From Clostridiales bacterium UBA735 (GTDB taxonomy: Bacteria > Bacillota > Clostridia > Oscillospirales > Oscillospiraceae): a stretch of DNA of 20,280 nucleotides. A program made the position numbers and the translations under genes. Below the pieces are notes generated by a model. It was not told the origin of the DNA, did not search any database, and saw nothing but the letters and a program-made list of their open reading frames with translations. Positions 1-6,330 of the stretch are shown one piece after another. The stretch covers positions 24,222 to 44,501 of the forward strand of contig DBLB01000161.1 in the NCBI GenBank assembly GCA_002298695.1, given 5' to 3'. Position 1 is the first letter of the stretch, and each line of letters starts with the position of its first letter.

Positions 1-333
1 AAGCGCACCGCGCACACCATCATGGACCGTGCCCGCCTCGAGGAAGAGCTGGAAGCTGCACGGAAACAGGGCTACGCGCTGGAAGTGCGCGAATGCTACG
101 ACGACGTGGAATGCGTTGCCGTCCCTGTCTACGACTACAACGACAAAATCTATCTGGCTTTGAGCGTCTTCGGCAAAAGCCACCTCACAGAACAGAGCTG
201 TCTGAAAAACGAGTTGCTTCCCGTCCTGTTCGGCGCGGCAGCGGAGATTTCCTGCCGCCTCGGCTGCTCGGAAAAAATGCTGAATAAACTCAGATCCTCC
301 GCTGCTCCCTCCGAACTTCCCGACAGTCTCTGA
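1..333 (+). CDS. IclR-family transcriptional regulator, C-terminal part (5' end outside window)
   Basis: The reading frame is open from the first base and ends with TGA at 331-333, leaving 110 residues of a longer protein. The visible part resembles the end of the IclR effector-binding domain: a helix ending in GYAL, then acidic residues, then a strand pair reading ECVAVPVYDYNDKIYLALSV, which corresponds to the family pattern of GYA, then (V/I)xCIAAPVFD, then AALSVSG, followed by a C-terminal helix. IclR proteins are usually about 250-280 residues with an N-terminal winged helix-turn-helix, so that DNA-binding half must lie upstream. The gene runs in the same direction as the catabolic genes that follow, with a 54-base gap, so it is a reasonable candidate for their ligand-responsive regulator; this role is inferred. 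The methionine at base 22 is internal, not the start. Confidence 0.8.
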   Translation, partial: KRTAHTIMDRARLEEELEAARKQGYALEVRECYDDVECVAVPVYDYNDKIYLALSVFGKSHLTEQSCLKNELLPVLFGAAAEISCRLGCSEKMLNKLRSSAAPSELPDSL

Positions 334-367
334 CCCGTTCTCAGTCTCTCTGTTCTGAATCCCGACT

Positions 368-385
368 GATATCAAGGAGGATATC
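368..385 (+). promoter_or_regulatory. Ribosome binding site inside a small hairpin loop
   Basis: The strong ribosome binding site AAGGAGG (374-380) lies between two copies of the self-complementary hexamer GATATC (368-373 and 380-385). The two copies can pair as a 6-bp stem with AAGGAG as the loop, 2 bases before the ATG at 388. The site fixes the start of the nitrilase-family gene. Whether the stem forms on RNA is not known. Confidence 0.5.
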
Positions 386-387
386 CC

Positions 388-1293
388 ATGGAGATTCAGT
401 ATTCCGAACCCCGCCGCATCCCCGGCCGCGAATCCGAAGTCCGCATCGCTTCCATTCAGATGGAGCCGGAATTCGGCAACGTCAGCGCCAATCTGGATAA
501 AACGCTCCGCATGATCCGCGAGGCCGCCGCCGGCGGCGCACAGATCATCGTCCTGCCGGAGCTCTGCAACACCGGCTACATGTTCAACAGCCGCGCCGAA
601 GCATATTCCCTTGCCGAACCGATCCCCGGCGGCCGCTGCACGCAGGCGTGGATACAGGCCGCGCAGGAGCTCGGCGTCTACATCGCCGCCGGCATCACCG
701 AGCAGGACGGCGTCGACCTCTACAACTCCGCCGTCTTCGTCGGCCCCGGCGGCTACATCGGCACGCACCGCAAGGTCTGCCTCTGGGACGAAGAGCGCAT
801 CTTCTTCGAGCAGGGCAACCTCGGCAACCAGGTGTTCCACACGCCGCTCGGCCGCATCGCCCTGATGATCTGCTACGACATGTGGTACCCCGAGCAGTGG
901 CGCAACTGTGCGCTGGCCGGCGCAGACCTCGTCCTCGTCTCTACCGCCTGGATCCACTACCCGGATCTGCCCTACGGCGTCGGCAACCTCGGCGTCTTCC
1001 TTGGCATGGGTGCAGCGCTCTGCAACAACTTCTTCGTCGCCGTGGCCGACCGCGTCGGCACCGAGCGCGGCTGCAAATTCCCCGGCAACAGCCTCATCAT
1101 CGACCAGGGCGGCAAGCCCATCGTCGGCCCTGCCGGCATGGAGGAGGAGACGGTCCTTTACGCCGACGTCAACCTCTCCGACGCACGCCGCAAACAGTGG
1201 ACGGCGTTCGCCAATCCTATCCGCGACCGCCGTGTCGATTTGTGGGGCGCCTACATCGGCGATAAATCCATCGAAAAAACGTTTATCCAGTAA
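388..1293 (+). CDS. Carbon-nitrogen hydrolase (nitrilase superfamily), N-carbamoyl amino acid hydrolase-like
   Basis: The 301-residue protein has the full Glu-Lys-Cys triad of the nitrilase superfamily: E58 in VLPEL, K129 in HRKVCLWDE and the nucleophile C162 in MICYDMWYPE. Length and motif spacing fit single-domain amidases of the N-carbamoyl-D-amino acid hydrolase and beta-ureidopropionase branch. These cytoplasmic enzymes hydrolyse an amide or ureido bond and release ammonia, plus CO2 from carbamoyl substrates. The start is fixed by AAGGAGG 7 bases upstream. It precedes a semialdehyde dehydrogenase gene (20-base gap) and a cyclic amidohydrolase gene, which suggests it removes the carbamoyl group after ring opening. 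Substrate is inferred from context only; other C-N hydrolases such as omega-amidase or aliphatic amidase types cannot be excluded. Confidence 0.85.
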   Translation: MEIQYSEPRRIPGRESEVRIASIQMEPEFGNVSANLDKTLRMIREAAAGGAQIIVLPELCNTGYMFNSRAEAYSLAEPIPGGRCTQAWIQAAQELGVYIAAGITEQDGVDLYNSAVFVGPGGYIGTHRKVCLWDEERIFFEQGNLGNQVFHTPLGRIALMICYDMWYPEQWRNCALAGADLVLVSTAWIHYPDLPYGVGNLGVFLGMGAALCNNFFVAVADRVGTERGCKFPGNSLIIDQGGKPIVGPAGMEEETVLYADVNLSDARRKQWTAFANPIRDRRVDLWGAYIGDKSIEKTFIQ

Positions 1294-1313
1294 GAAAGCA
1301 GAGGGACCCGATC

Positions 1314-2834
1314 ATGGAAACTGTAATTCGTAAACAATACTGCGTTGACGGGGAATGGCGCAGCTCCAAAACCGAAAAGTGGCTGCCCGTCACAGACTCC
1401 TCCACCGGCGAGCTGCTGGCCGAGGTGCCCTGCTGCACGCAAAGCGAGCTGCTCGAAGCCATCGACGCGGCCGACCGCGCTTTCCCGGCCTGGAGTCAGA
1501 TGTCCATTTCCAAACGCACGCAGCTGCTGTTCCGCTGGCGGAATATCCTTGTGGAGCACCTCGACGAGCTGACGCTGCTGTGCGCCAAAGAACTCGGCAA
1601 AACGCTGGGCGAGGCAAAGGGCGACGTGCTGAAGGCCATTGAGCCGACGGAATTTGCCTGTTCCATCCCCTTCAGCTCGCAGGGTTCCGCCTCTCTGCAA
1701 GTCACGACCAGCTTCGATACCGCAACCTACCGCATGCCGCTCGGCGTCGTTGCCGGTATCGTCCCGTTCAACTTCCCGGCCATGATCCCCTGGGGCTGGA
1801 TGGTGCCTCTGGCCATCGCCACCGGCAATACCGTCGTCCTCAAGGCCGCCTCGCAGACGCCGCTGACGTCCATGCGCATGATGGAGCTGTTCTGCGAGGA
1901 GGGCGGCTTTCCGAAGGGCGTCGTCAACCTTGTCACATGCAGCCGCAATGAGTCCGAGATCCTTCTGACCGACCCGCGCGTCAAGGCCGTCACCTTCGTC
2001 GGCACCACCGAGGTCGGCAAGCACATCTACTCCGTGGCCGCCGCGCACGGCAAGCGCGTGCAGGCGCAGTGCGAGGCCAAAAACCACGCGCTGGTGCTGG
2101 AAGACTGCGATCTGGAGAGCGCTGCGAACGCCATCATCAACTCCACCTACGGCTGCGCCGGCATGCGCTGCATGGCGCTCCCAGTCATCGTCGTGCAGGA
2201 GCGCATCGCCGACCGCTTTGTCGCCCTGCTGAAAGAAAAGGCCATGGCCATGAAGGTCGGCTGCGCCTACGACCCGGAGACGAAGCTCGGCCCCGTCGTA
2301 AGCGCAAAGCACCGGCAGTCCATCTGCGACTGGATCCAGAAGGGCGTCGACGAGGGTGCCGAGCTGGTGCTCGACGGCCGCGGCGTCGTCGTTCCCGGCT
2401 TTGAAAACGGCTATTTCGTCGGCCCGACGATCCTGGATCACGTCAAGCCCGGCATGACCGTGGGCGACCGCGAGATCTTCGGGCCCGTCACGCTCATCAA
2501 GCGCGTGAAAACCTTTGAAGAAGGGCTTGCCCTGATGAATGCGAATCCGTTTGCAAACGGTTCCGTGATCTTCACGCAGAGCGGCTACTACGCCCGCCAG
2601 TTCGAGCTTCTGACCGACGGCGGCATGGTCGGCGTCAACGTCGGCATCCCGGTGCCATCCGCCTACTTCCCGTTCTCCGGCAACAAGGAATCCTTCTTCG
2701 GCGACCAGCACGTGCTCGGCCTCGACGGCGTCCGCTTCTACACCCGTGCCAAGACCGTCACCAAACACTGGTACGACGAACATTCTCACAAAAAAGCCAT
2801 GGATACCTGGGAGGGCACCGTCGAGCGCGTCTGA
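1314..2834 (+). CDS. mmsA: CoA-acylating aldehyde dehydrogenase, methylmalonate-semialdehyde dehydrogenase type
   Basis: This is a 506-residue aldehyde dehydrogenase. PFNFPAMIPWGW (151-162) carries the conserved Asn153, VLKAAS holds the cofactor-binding Lys177, and the nucleophile is Cys286 in GCAGMRCMALP. The segment AKNHALVLEDCDL replaces the region with the general-base Glu of ordinary ALDHs, and the C-terminal run GVNVGIPVPSAYFPFSGNK, FFGDQH and GVRFYTRAKTVT is diagnostic of the MMSDH/IolA family. That family converts malonate or methylmalonate semialdehyde, NAD+ and CoA to acetyl- or propionyl-CoA and CO2. An Arg (R285) precedes the catalytic Cys as expected, but the second arginine position of the family appears to be Lys107 (VLKAIE). 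Usual length is about 485-500, so there is a short C-terminal extension. The start ATG follows a weak GAGGGA site, and the gene lies 20 bases after the previous one. Confidence 0.87.
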   Translation: METVIRKQYCVDGEWRSSKTEKWLPVTDSSTGELLAEVPCCTQSELLEAIDAADRAFPAWSQMSISKRTQLLFRWRNILVEHLDELTLLCAKELGKTLGEAKGDVLKAIEPTEFACSIPFSSQGSASLQVTTSFDTATYRMPLGVVAGIVPFNFPAMIPWGWMVPLAIATGNTVVLKAASQTPLTSMRMMELFCEEGGFPKGVVNLVTCSRNESEILLTDPRVKAVTFVGTTEVGKHIYSVAAAHGKRVQAQCEAKNHALVLEDCDLESAANAIINSTYGCAGMRCMALPVIVVQERIADRFVALLKEKAMAMKVGCAYDPETKLGPVVSAKHRQSICDWIQKGVDEGAELVLDGRGVVVPGFENGYFVGPTILDHVKPGMTVGDREIFGPVTLIKRVKTFEEGLALMNANPFANGSVIFTQSGYYARQFELLTDGGMVGVNVGIPVPSAYFPFSGNKESFFGDQHVLGLDGVRFYTRAKTVTKHWYDEHSHKKAMDTWEGTVERV

Positions 2835-2845
2835 CCGGAATTTTC

Positions 2846-2887
2846 CGCTGACCGTCAGCGCCGGAGCAGATCCTCTCTGCTCCGGCG
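2846..2887 (+). terminator. Intra-operon hairpin (terminator-like or processing element) with an overlapping palindrome
   Basis: In the 95-base gap between the dehydrogenase and the amidohydrolase, CGCCGGAGCAGA (2859-2870) pairs perfectly with TCTGCTCCGGCG (2876-2887) around a 5-base loop. It is followed by the moderately T-rich TCTGTGTTTAT. The palindrome CGCTGAC-C-GTCAGCG (2846-2860) abuts it and shares two bases with its left arm. The hairpin could give partial termination, protect the upstream mRNA end, or attenuate the downstream genes. The T-run is too poor for a confident strong terminator. Confidence 0.65.
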
Positions 2888-2929
2888 TCTGTGTTTATCC
2901 GCAACTCCGACCGGAAAGGAACTGACGCC

Positions 2930-4309
2930 ATGTTTGACTGCATTCTCTGCGGCGGGACCGTTGTCTGCGAATCCGGCCCCGTCCGCTGCGACATCGGCAT
3001 CCGGGACGGCCGCATCGCCGCCCTGGGCGACGCCTCCGATTGGCTGCCTGCCCGCCGGACCATCGACGCCGCCGGCAAGCTCGTCCTCCCCGGCATGCTG
3101 GACTCCCACGCCCACATCGCCAGCCCCGGCCCCTTTCCCTCGCTGGACGATTACCGCACCGGCACCATCGCCGCTGCCTGCGGCGGGACCACCACGATCA
3201 TCGACTTTGCCTTCGTGCAGCCCGGCGAAACGCCGCGCAGCGCGCTCGCGCGCAAGCTCGCCGCCTCCCGCGGCGCCAGCGTGATCGACTATTCCTTCCA
3301 TCCCTGCATCAACCGCGCCGATGAGCAGTCCTTCCGCGACATCGAATCGCTTCTGGACGAAGGCTTCTCCTCCGTCAAGATGTTCACTGTCTACCGCGAT
3401 TCCCTGATGCTCGAGGCCGCCGGCGTCCGCCGGATCCTTCAGCTTCTGGCCCGCCGGGGCGGTCTCGCCATGGTCCACGCAGAAAACGCCGAACTCATCG
3501 AGGGCTGCATCCGCCGTGACATTGCGCTCGGCCATACCCGCACCGCCGACCACCCGCACGCCCGTCCCCCGATCACCGAGCTGACCGCCTACGCCGATGT
3601 GATCGAGCTGGTGCGTGAGACCGGCGCGCCGGTGCTCTTCGCGCACATGACCACCGGTCAGACCGCGCCGCTGCTCCACCATGCCCGGGAGGATGGCCTG
3701 CCGGTCTTCACCGAGACCTGCCCGCACTATCTGCTCCTCGACGAATCCGTCTATTCCCGCCCGGACGGCTGCAAATTCGTCTGCAACCCACCCATCCGCG
3801 GCGCAGCCGACCGCGCCTCCCTCTGGCAGCTGCTGGAGGACGGGACGGTCAGCGTTGTCAACAGCGACCACACCGACTTTTCCCTCGCGCAGAAGCGGCA
3901 GAACGACGCATTCTACCCGGACATCCCCGGCGGCCTGCCCGGCATTGAGACACGCGGCATGCTCCTGTTCTCCGAGGCCGTCGTCCCGGGCCGCATCCGC
4001 CTCGAGCGCTTCGCCGCCCTGACGTCGACCAACATTGCCAAATTGATGGGCCTCTACCCGCGCAAGGGTGTCATCCGTCCCGGCAGTGACGCCGATCTTG
4101 TCGTCATCGACCCGCACGCACGGCGCCTGTGCAATGTGGAACACCTGCACATGCAATCAGACTATTCCCCCTACGAAGGGCGCGTCCTGACCGGTGCCGT
4201 CGTGGAAACGCTCGTGCGCGGTGTCTCCGTCGCCCACGAAGGGCGCTATGTCGATTCCGGCTTCCGCGGCGAACTTCTCCATCGCTCCAAACCTACTCTG
4301 AACCTCTGA
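2930..4309 (+). CDS. Cyclic amidohydrolase, dihydropyrimidinase/hydantoinase-like
   Basis: The 459-residue metal-dependent amidohydrolase has a complete binuclear centre: H60 and H62 in LDSHAHI, the lysine to be carboxylated K150 in SVKMFTVYRD, H183 in MVHAEN, H239 in FAHMTTGQ and D313 in NSDHTDF. These positions nearly coincide with those of bacterial D-hydantoinases. Tyr155, the usual substrate-assisting Tyr, is present, as is the family motif TETCPHYLL. Such enzymes open cyclic amides (dihydropyrimidines, hydantoins) in the cytoplasm. Two segments differ from dihydropyrimidinases: CNPPIR (285-290) instead of SPPLR, which is more like dihydroorotase, and IPGGLPGIE (332-340) instead of IPNG. 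The substrate is therefore uncertain and allantoinase-like activity is possible. The start at 2930 is chosen because GGAAAGGA lies 9 bases upstream; an in-frame GTG at 2891 falls next to the hairpin and lacks a good site. Confidence 0.85.
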   Translation: MFDCILCGGTVVCESGPVRCDIGIRDGRIAALGDASDWLPARRTIDAAGKLVLPGMLDSHAHIASPGPFPSLDDYRTGTIAAACGGTTTIIDFAFVQPGETPRSALARKLAASRGASVIDYSFHPCINRADEQSFRDIESLLDEGFSSVKMFTVYRDSLMLEAAGVRRILQLLARRGGLAMVHAENAELIEGCIRRDIALGHTRTADHPHARPPITELTAYADVIELVRETGAPVLFAHMTTGQTAPLLHHAREDGLPVFTETCPHYLLLDESVYSRPDGCKFVCNPPIRGAADRASLWQLLEDGTVSVVNSDHTDFSLAQKRQNDAFYPDIPGGLPGIETRGMLLFSEAVVPGRIRLERFAALTSTNIAKLMGLYPRKGVIRPGSDADLVVIDPHARRLCNVEHLHMQSDYSPYEGRVLTGAVVETLVRGVSVAHEGRYVDSGFRGELLHRSKPTLNL

Positions 4310-4320
4310 AAGGAGTTCCC

Positions 4321-5319
4321 ATGACCACACCCAGAACGGTACTCATCACTGGCGGCACCGGCTTTGTCTGCATGAACATCGCCGAAACGCTCCTGACCCG
4401 CGGGGACAGCGTCGTCCTTTTCGCCCGCCATGCCCCGCCCGCGGCGCTGCTGCGGGAATTTGACGCGCTGCCCGGCCGGCTGATCTTCGCCTGCGGCGAC
4501 GTCACCGACGCCGCCTCTCTCGCCGCCGTCATCCGGCAGCATCACATCACCGATCTCATCCACGGTGCTGCCGTCACCCCCTCGCAGGCGGCCGAATATC
4601 AAAATCCCGTCTCTATCATGCAGATCAACTGCACGGGCGTGCTCAATGCGCTCGAAGCTGCCCGCCAGACCGGCGTCGGCCGCTTTCTCTACCTCGGCTC
4701 CGTCTCCGGCTATGGTCAGACCTGCTTTGAAAGCGACGTTCTGATCGAGGGAGAAAGCCTCGGCAATCCGCACACGCTCTACGAGCTCTCCAAATTCACC
4801 GGCGAACGCCTCGTCCAGCGCTACCGCGCGCTGTTCGGCATGGACGCAGCCCTGCTCCGCGTCGGCGACGTCTTCGGCCCCTGGGAGCGCAAAACCGGCG
4901 TCCGCAGCTTCATGAGCTTCCCCTACCAGCTGACCGCCGCCGCCCTGCGCGGCGAACACGCCGTCCTCCCCGGTCCGAACCGCATCGACTGGGTCTACGG
5001 GCGCGATATCGGCGCCTCCGCGGCCGCGCTCCTGCACGTCCCCTCGCTGGATTATGACGCCTACCCGCTCTGCTCCGGCTTCCTCTGGCCCATCACCGAC
5101 TGGTGCCGCAAACTCTCCGAACGTTTTCCGGCCTTCTCCTGGTCGATGGCTGCCCCCGGCGAAGCGCCGACCATCCGCGTCAACCAGACGCAGGACAACG
5201 CCCCCATGCAGACCGACCGTCTCATCCGCCAGACCGGCTATCTCCCCCGCTATGATCTCGACCTTGCCTTCGACGATTACATGCGTTGGCTGGAAGCCCA
5301 CCCCGCCTGGCTGGAATGA
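4321..5319 (+). CDS. NAD-dependent epimerase/dehydratase-family protein (extended SDR)
   Basis: The 332-residue protein is an extended short-chain dehydrogenase. The N-terminal Rossmann motif reads ITGGTGFVCMNIA (9-21), an acidic residue follows in CGDVTD (58-63), and the catalytic set is Ser127/Ser129 in LGSVSGYG with Tyr154 and Lys158 in YELSK. LLRVGDVFGPWE and the C-terminal substrate lobe follow. The third glycine of the GxxGxxG nucleotide motif is Cys17, which is unusual. The start at 4321 follows GAAAGGAG, which overlaps the stop codon of the amidohydrolase gene (gap 11 bases), so the two are very probably co-transcribed. It may act as an oxidoreductase or epimerase on a hydroxy- or sugar-acid-like compound tied to the cluster, but the substrate cannot be read from the sequence. 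The last-gene position is supported by a hairpin just downstream. Confidence 0.85.
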   Translation: MTTPRTVLITGGTGFVCMNIAETLLTRGDSVVLFARHAPPAALLREFDALPGRLIFACGDVTDAASLAAVIRQHHITDLIHGAAVTPSQAAEYQNPVSIMQINCTGVLNALEAARQTGVGRFLYLGSVSGYGQTCFESDVLIEGESLGNPHTLYELSKFTGERLVQRYRALFGMDAALLRVGDVFGPWERKTGVRSFMSFPYQLTAAALRGEHAVLPGPNRIDWVYGRDIGASAAALLHVPSLDYDAYPLCSGFLWPITDWCRKLSERFPAFSWSMAAPGEAPTIRVNQTQDNAPMQTDRLIRQTGYLPRYDLDLAFDDYMRWLEAHPAWLE

Positions 5320-5327
5320 CCCCCGCT

Positions 5328-5380
5328 CCCCGCCGCTGCGTCTACGCCTTCGGGCCGCTGCGGCGGGGATCTTCTCTCTT
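5328..5380 (+). terminator. Probable terminator of the catabolic cluster
   Basis: CCCCGCCGC (5328-5336) pairs with GCGGCGGGG (5360-5368). A further GCG/CGC pairing extends the stem past one T-T mismatch. The stem begins 9 bases after the SDR stop codon and is followed by the pyrimidine-rich ATCTTCTCTCTTTCC. The T content is modest, so efficiency is uncertain. Confidence 0.65.
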
Positions 5381-5428
5381 TCCGTGCCATTTTTGCATGG
5401 ATATCCGGGAAAAATTCCGAATTTCCGG

Positions 5429-5457
5429 TTGAAAACCGCAGCGCACAGCGTTATAAT
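5429..5457 (+). promoter_or_regulatory. Sigma-A promoter of the methyltransferase operon
   Basis: TTGAAA (5429-5434) and a perfect TATAAT (5452-5457) are separated by exactly 17 bases. Transcription would begin near 5464, giving a leader of about 170 bases before the ATG at 5635. Confidence 0.8.
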
Positions 5458-5509
5458 AGAGTCAAATTGGAATTCCGGCTGCCGGCGGACAGTTTTTTGA
5501 TTCCATATT

Positions 5510-5527
5510 GGTTAGATATCCCTAACC
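5510..5527. promoter_or_regulatory. Inverted repeat, candidate operator in the leader
   Basis: GGTTAG (5510-5515) and CTAACC (5522-5527) form a perfect dyad around ATATCC. It lies about 50 bases downstream of the predicted transcription start. The symmetry and size fit a dimeric repressor site (for example TetR- or MerR-type), but no regulator gene is adjacent in the window, so the role is inferred. Confidence 0.4.
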
Positions 5528-5542
5528 ATCAGATGCAGGCAG

Positions 5543-5589
5543 CGCAGAAGCATACTGGCAGGACTGCCTGCCGGGCGATGCCTGCTGCG
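5543..5589 (+). promoter_or_regulatory. Nested hairpin in the leader of the methyltransferase operon
   Basis: CGCAG (5543-5547) with CTGCG (5585-5589), GCAT (5550-5553) with ATGC (5578-5581), and GGCAGG (5557-5562) with CCTGCC (5567-5572, loop ACTG) stack into one long imperfect stem. It ends about 30 bases before the ribosome binding site AAGGAGG (5621-5627). No T-run follows, so it is not a simple terminator. I do not recognise a known riboswitch. Confidence 0.45.
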
Positions 5590-5634
5590 ATTTCTGTCTG
5601 ATGCTGCGCGAATGATACGCAAGGAGGAACCGCC

Positions 5635-6255
5635 ATGTTCTGGGACCGCGTTGCCTGCATATACGATATTTTTGCAAACGTCATCAACCGAAAAGCGAAC
5701 CGGCGTCTCTGCGCTGTCATCGCCGGACAGATCCTGCCGGACGACGAGGTGCTGGAATGCGCCTGCGGGACGGGGCTGCTCAGCGGTGCGATCGCACAGT
5801 GCTGCAAGCGCCTGACCGCCACGGATTTTTCCGCAAACATGCTGAAGCGGGCGGAGAAAAAGTACAAAAACGCCGAAAACATCTGCTTCCGGCAGGCCGA
5901 CATCCTGCACCTCCCCTACCCGGACGGCAGCTTTGACGCCGTCGTCGCAGCGAACGTCATCCACCTGCTGGACGAACCGCACCACGCGCTGCGGGAGCTT
6001 GCCCGCGTCTGCCGCCCCGGCGGCCGCATCCTCATCCCCACCTACATGAATCGGACGGAGACCGGCGAAGCCAACCGCGTCTCCGACGTGATCGGCAAAG
6101 CCGGCGCAGACTTCAAACGCGCGTTCACGCTGGACTCCTACCGCCGGTTTTTCACGGACGCCGGATATCCGGAGGCCGCTTATACGCTCTGCCCCGGCCG
6201 CATCCCCTGCGCGGTCGCCATTCTGAAAAAGCCGAAGCCGGAGGAAATGCCGTGA
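5635..6255 (+). CDS. Class I SAM-dependent methyltransferase
   Basis: The 206-residue protein has the class I methyltransferase core. Motif I is VLECACGTGLLS (39-50), the acidic end of strand 2 is Asp64 in TATDFS, the following loop is ADILHLPYPDGSFDAV (88-103), and motif IV-VI includes ANVIHLLDEP and LARVCRPGGRILIPTY. This pattern is the Methyltransf_11/UbiE-like type acting on small molecules, but the acceptor cannot be named. The start follows AAGGAGG with 7 bases spacing. It is the first gene of a likely three-gene unit driven by the promoter at 5429-5457. UbiE itself is longer (about 250 residues) and a quinone pathway is not suggested by the neighbours, so I leave it as a generic methyltransferase. 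Confidence 0.88.
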   Translation: MFWDRVACIYDIFANVINRKANRRLCAVIAGQILPDDEVLECACGTGLLSGAIAQCCKRLTATDFSANMLKRAEKKYKNAENICFRQADILHLPYPDGSFDAVVAANVIHLLDEPHHALRELARVCRPGGRILIPTYMNRTETGEANRVSDVIGKAGADFKRAFTLDSYRRFFTDAGYPEAAYTLCPGRIPCAVAILKKPKPEEMP

Positions 6256-6330
6256 AGAGGAAAAAGTCCGGTCTGATCCGTTCTCAGAATATAAAGATGC
6301 GGCTGCACAGGCCAGAAGGGGGAATACAAG

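Noticed and set aside
1251..2789. 512-codon - strand open frame opposite the semialdehyde dehydrogenase gene; similar shadows at 2855-4156, 5512-7164 and 8674-9651
   Set aside because: All are opposite or overlap recognised genes, lack family motifs and have no proper start signals.
2891..2929. GTG start 13 codons upstream for the amidohydrolase
   Set aside because: It lies right after the hairpin and lacks a ribosome binding site; the ATG at 2930 has GGAAAGGA and gives the family N-terminus, with metal ligands at the usual positions.
4129..4320. Upstream in-frame extension of the SDR gene
   Set aside because: It would overlap the end of the amidohydrolase gene and gives an Arg-rich non-homologous sequence; the ATG at 4321 has a proper site and begins the Rossmann motif.
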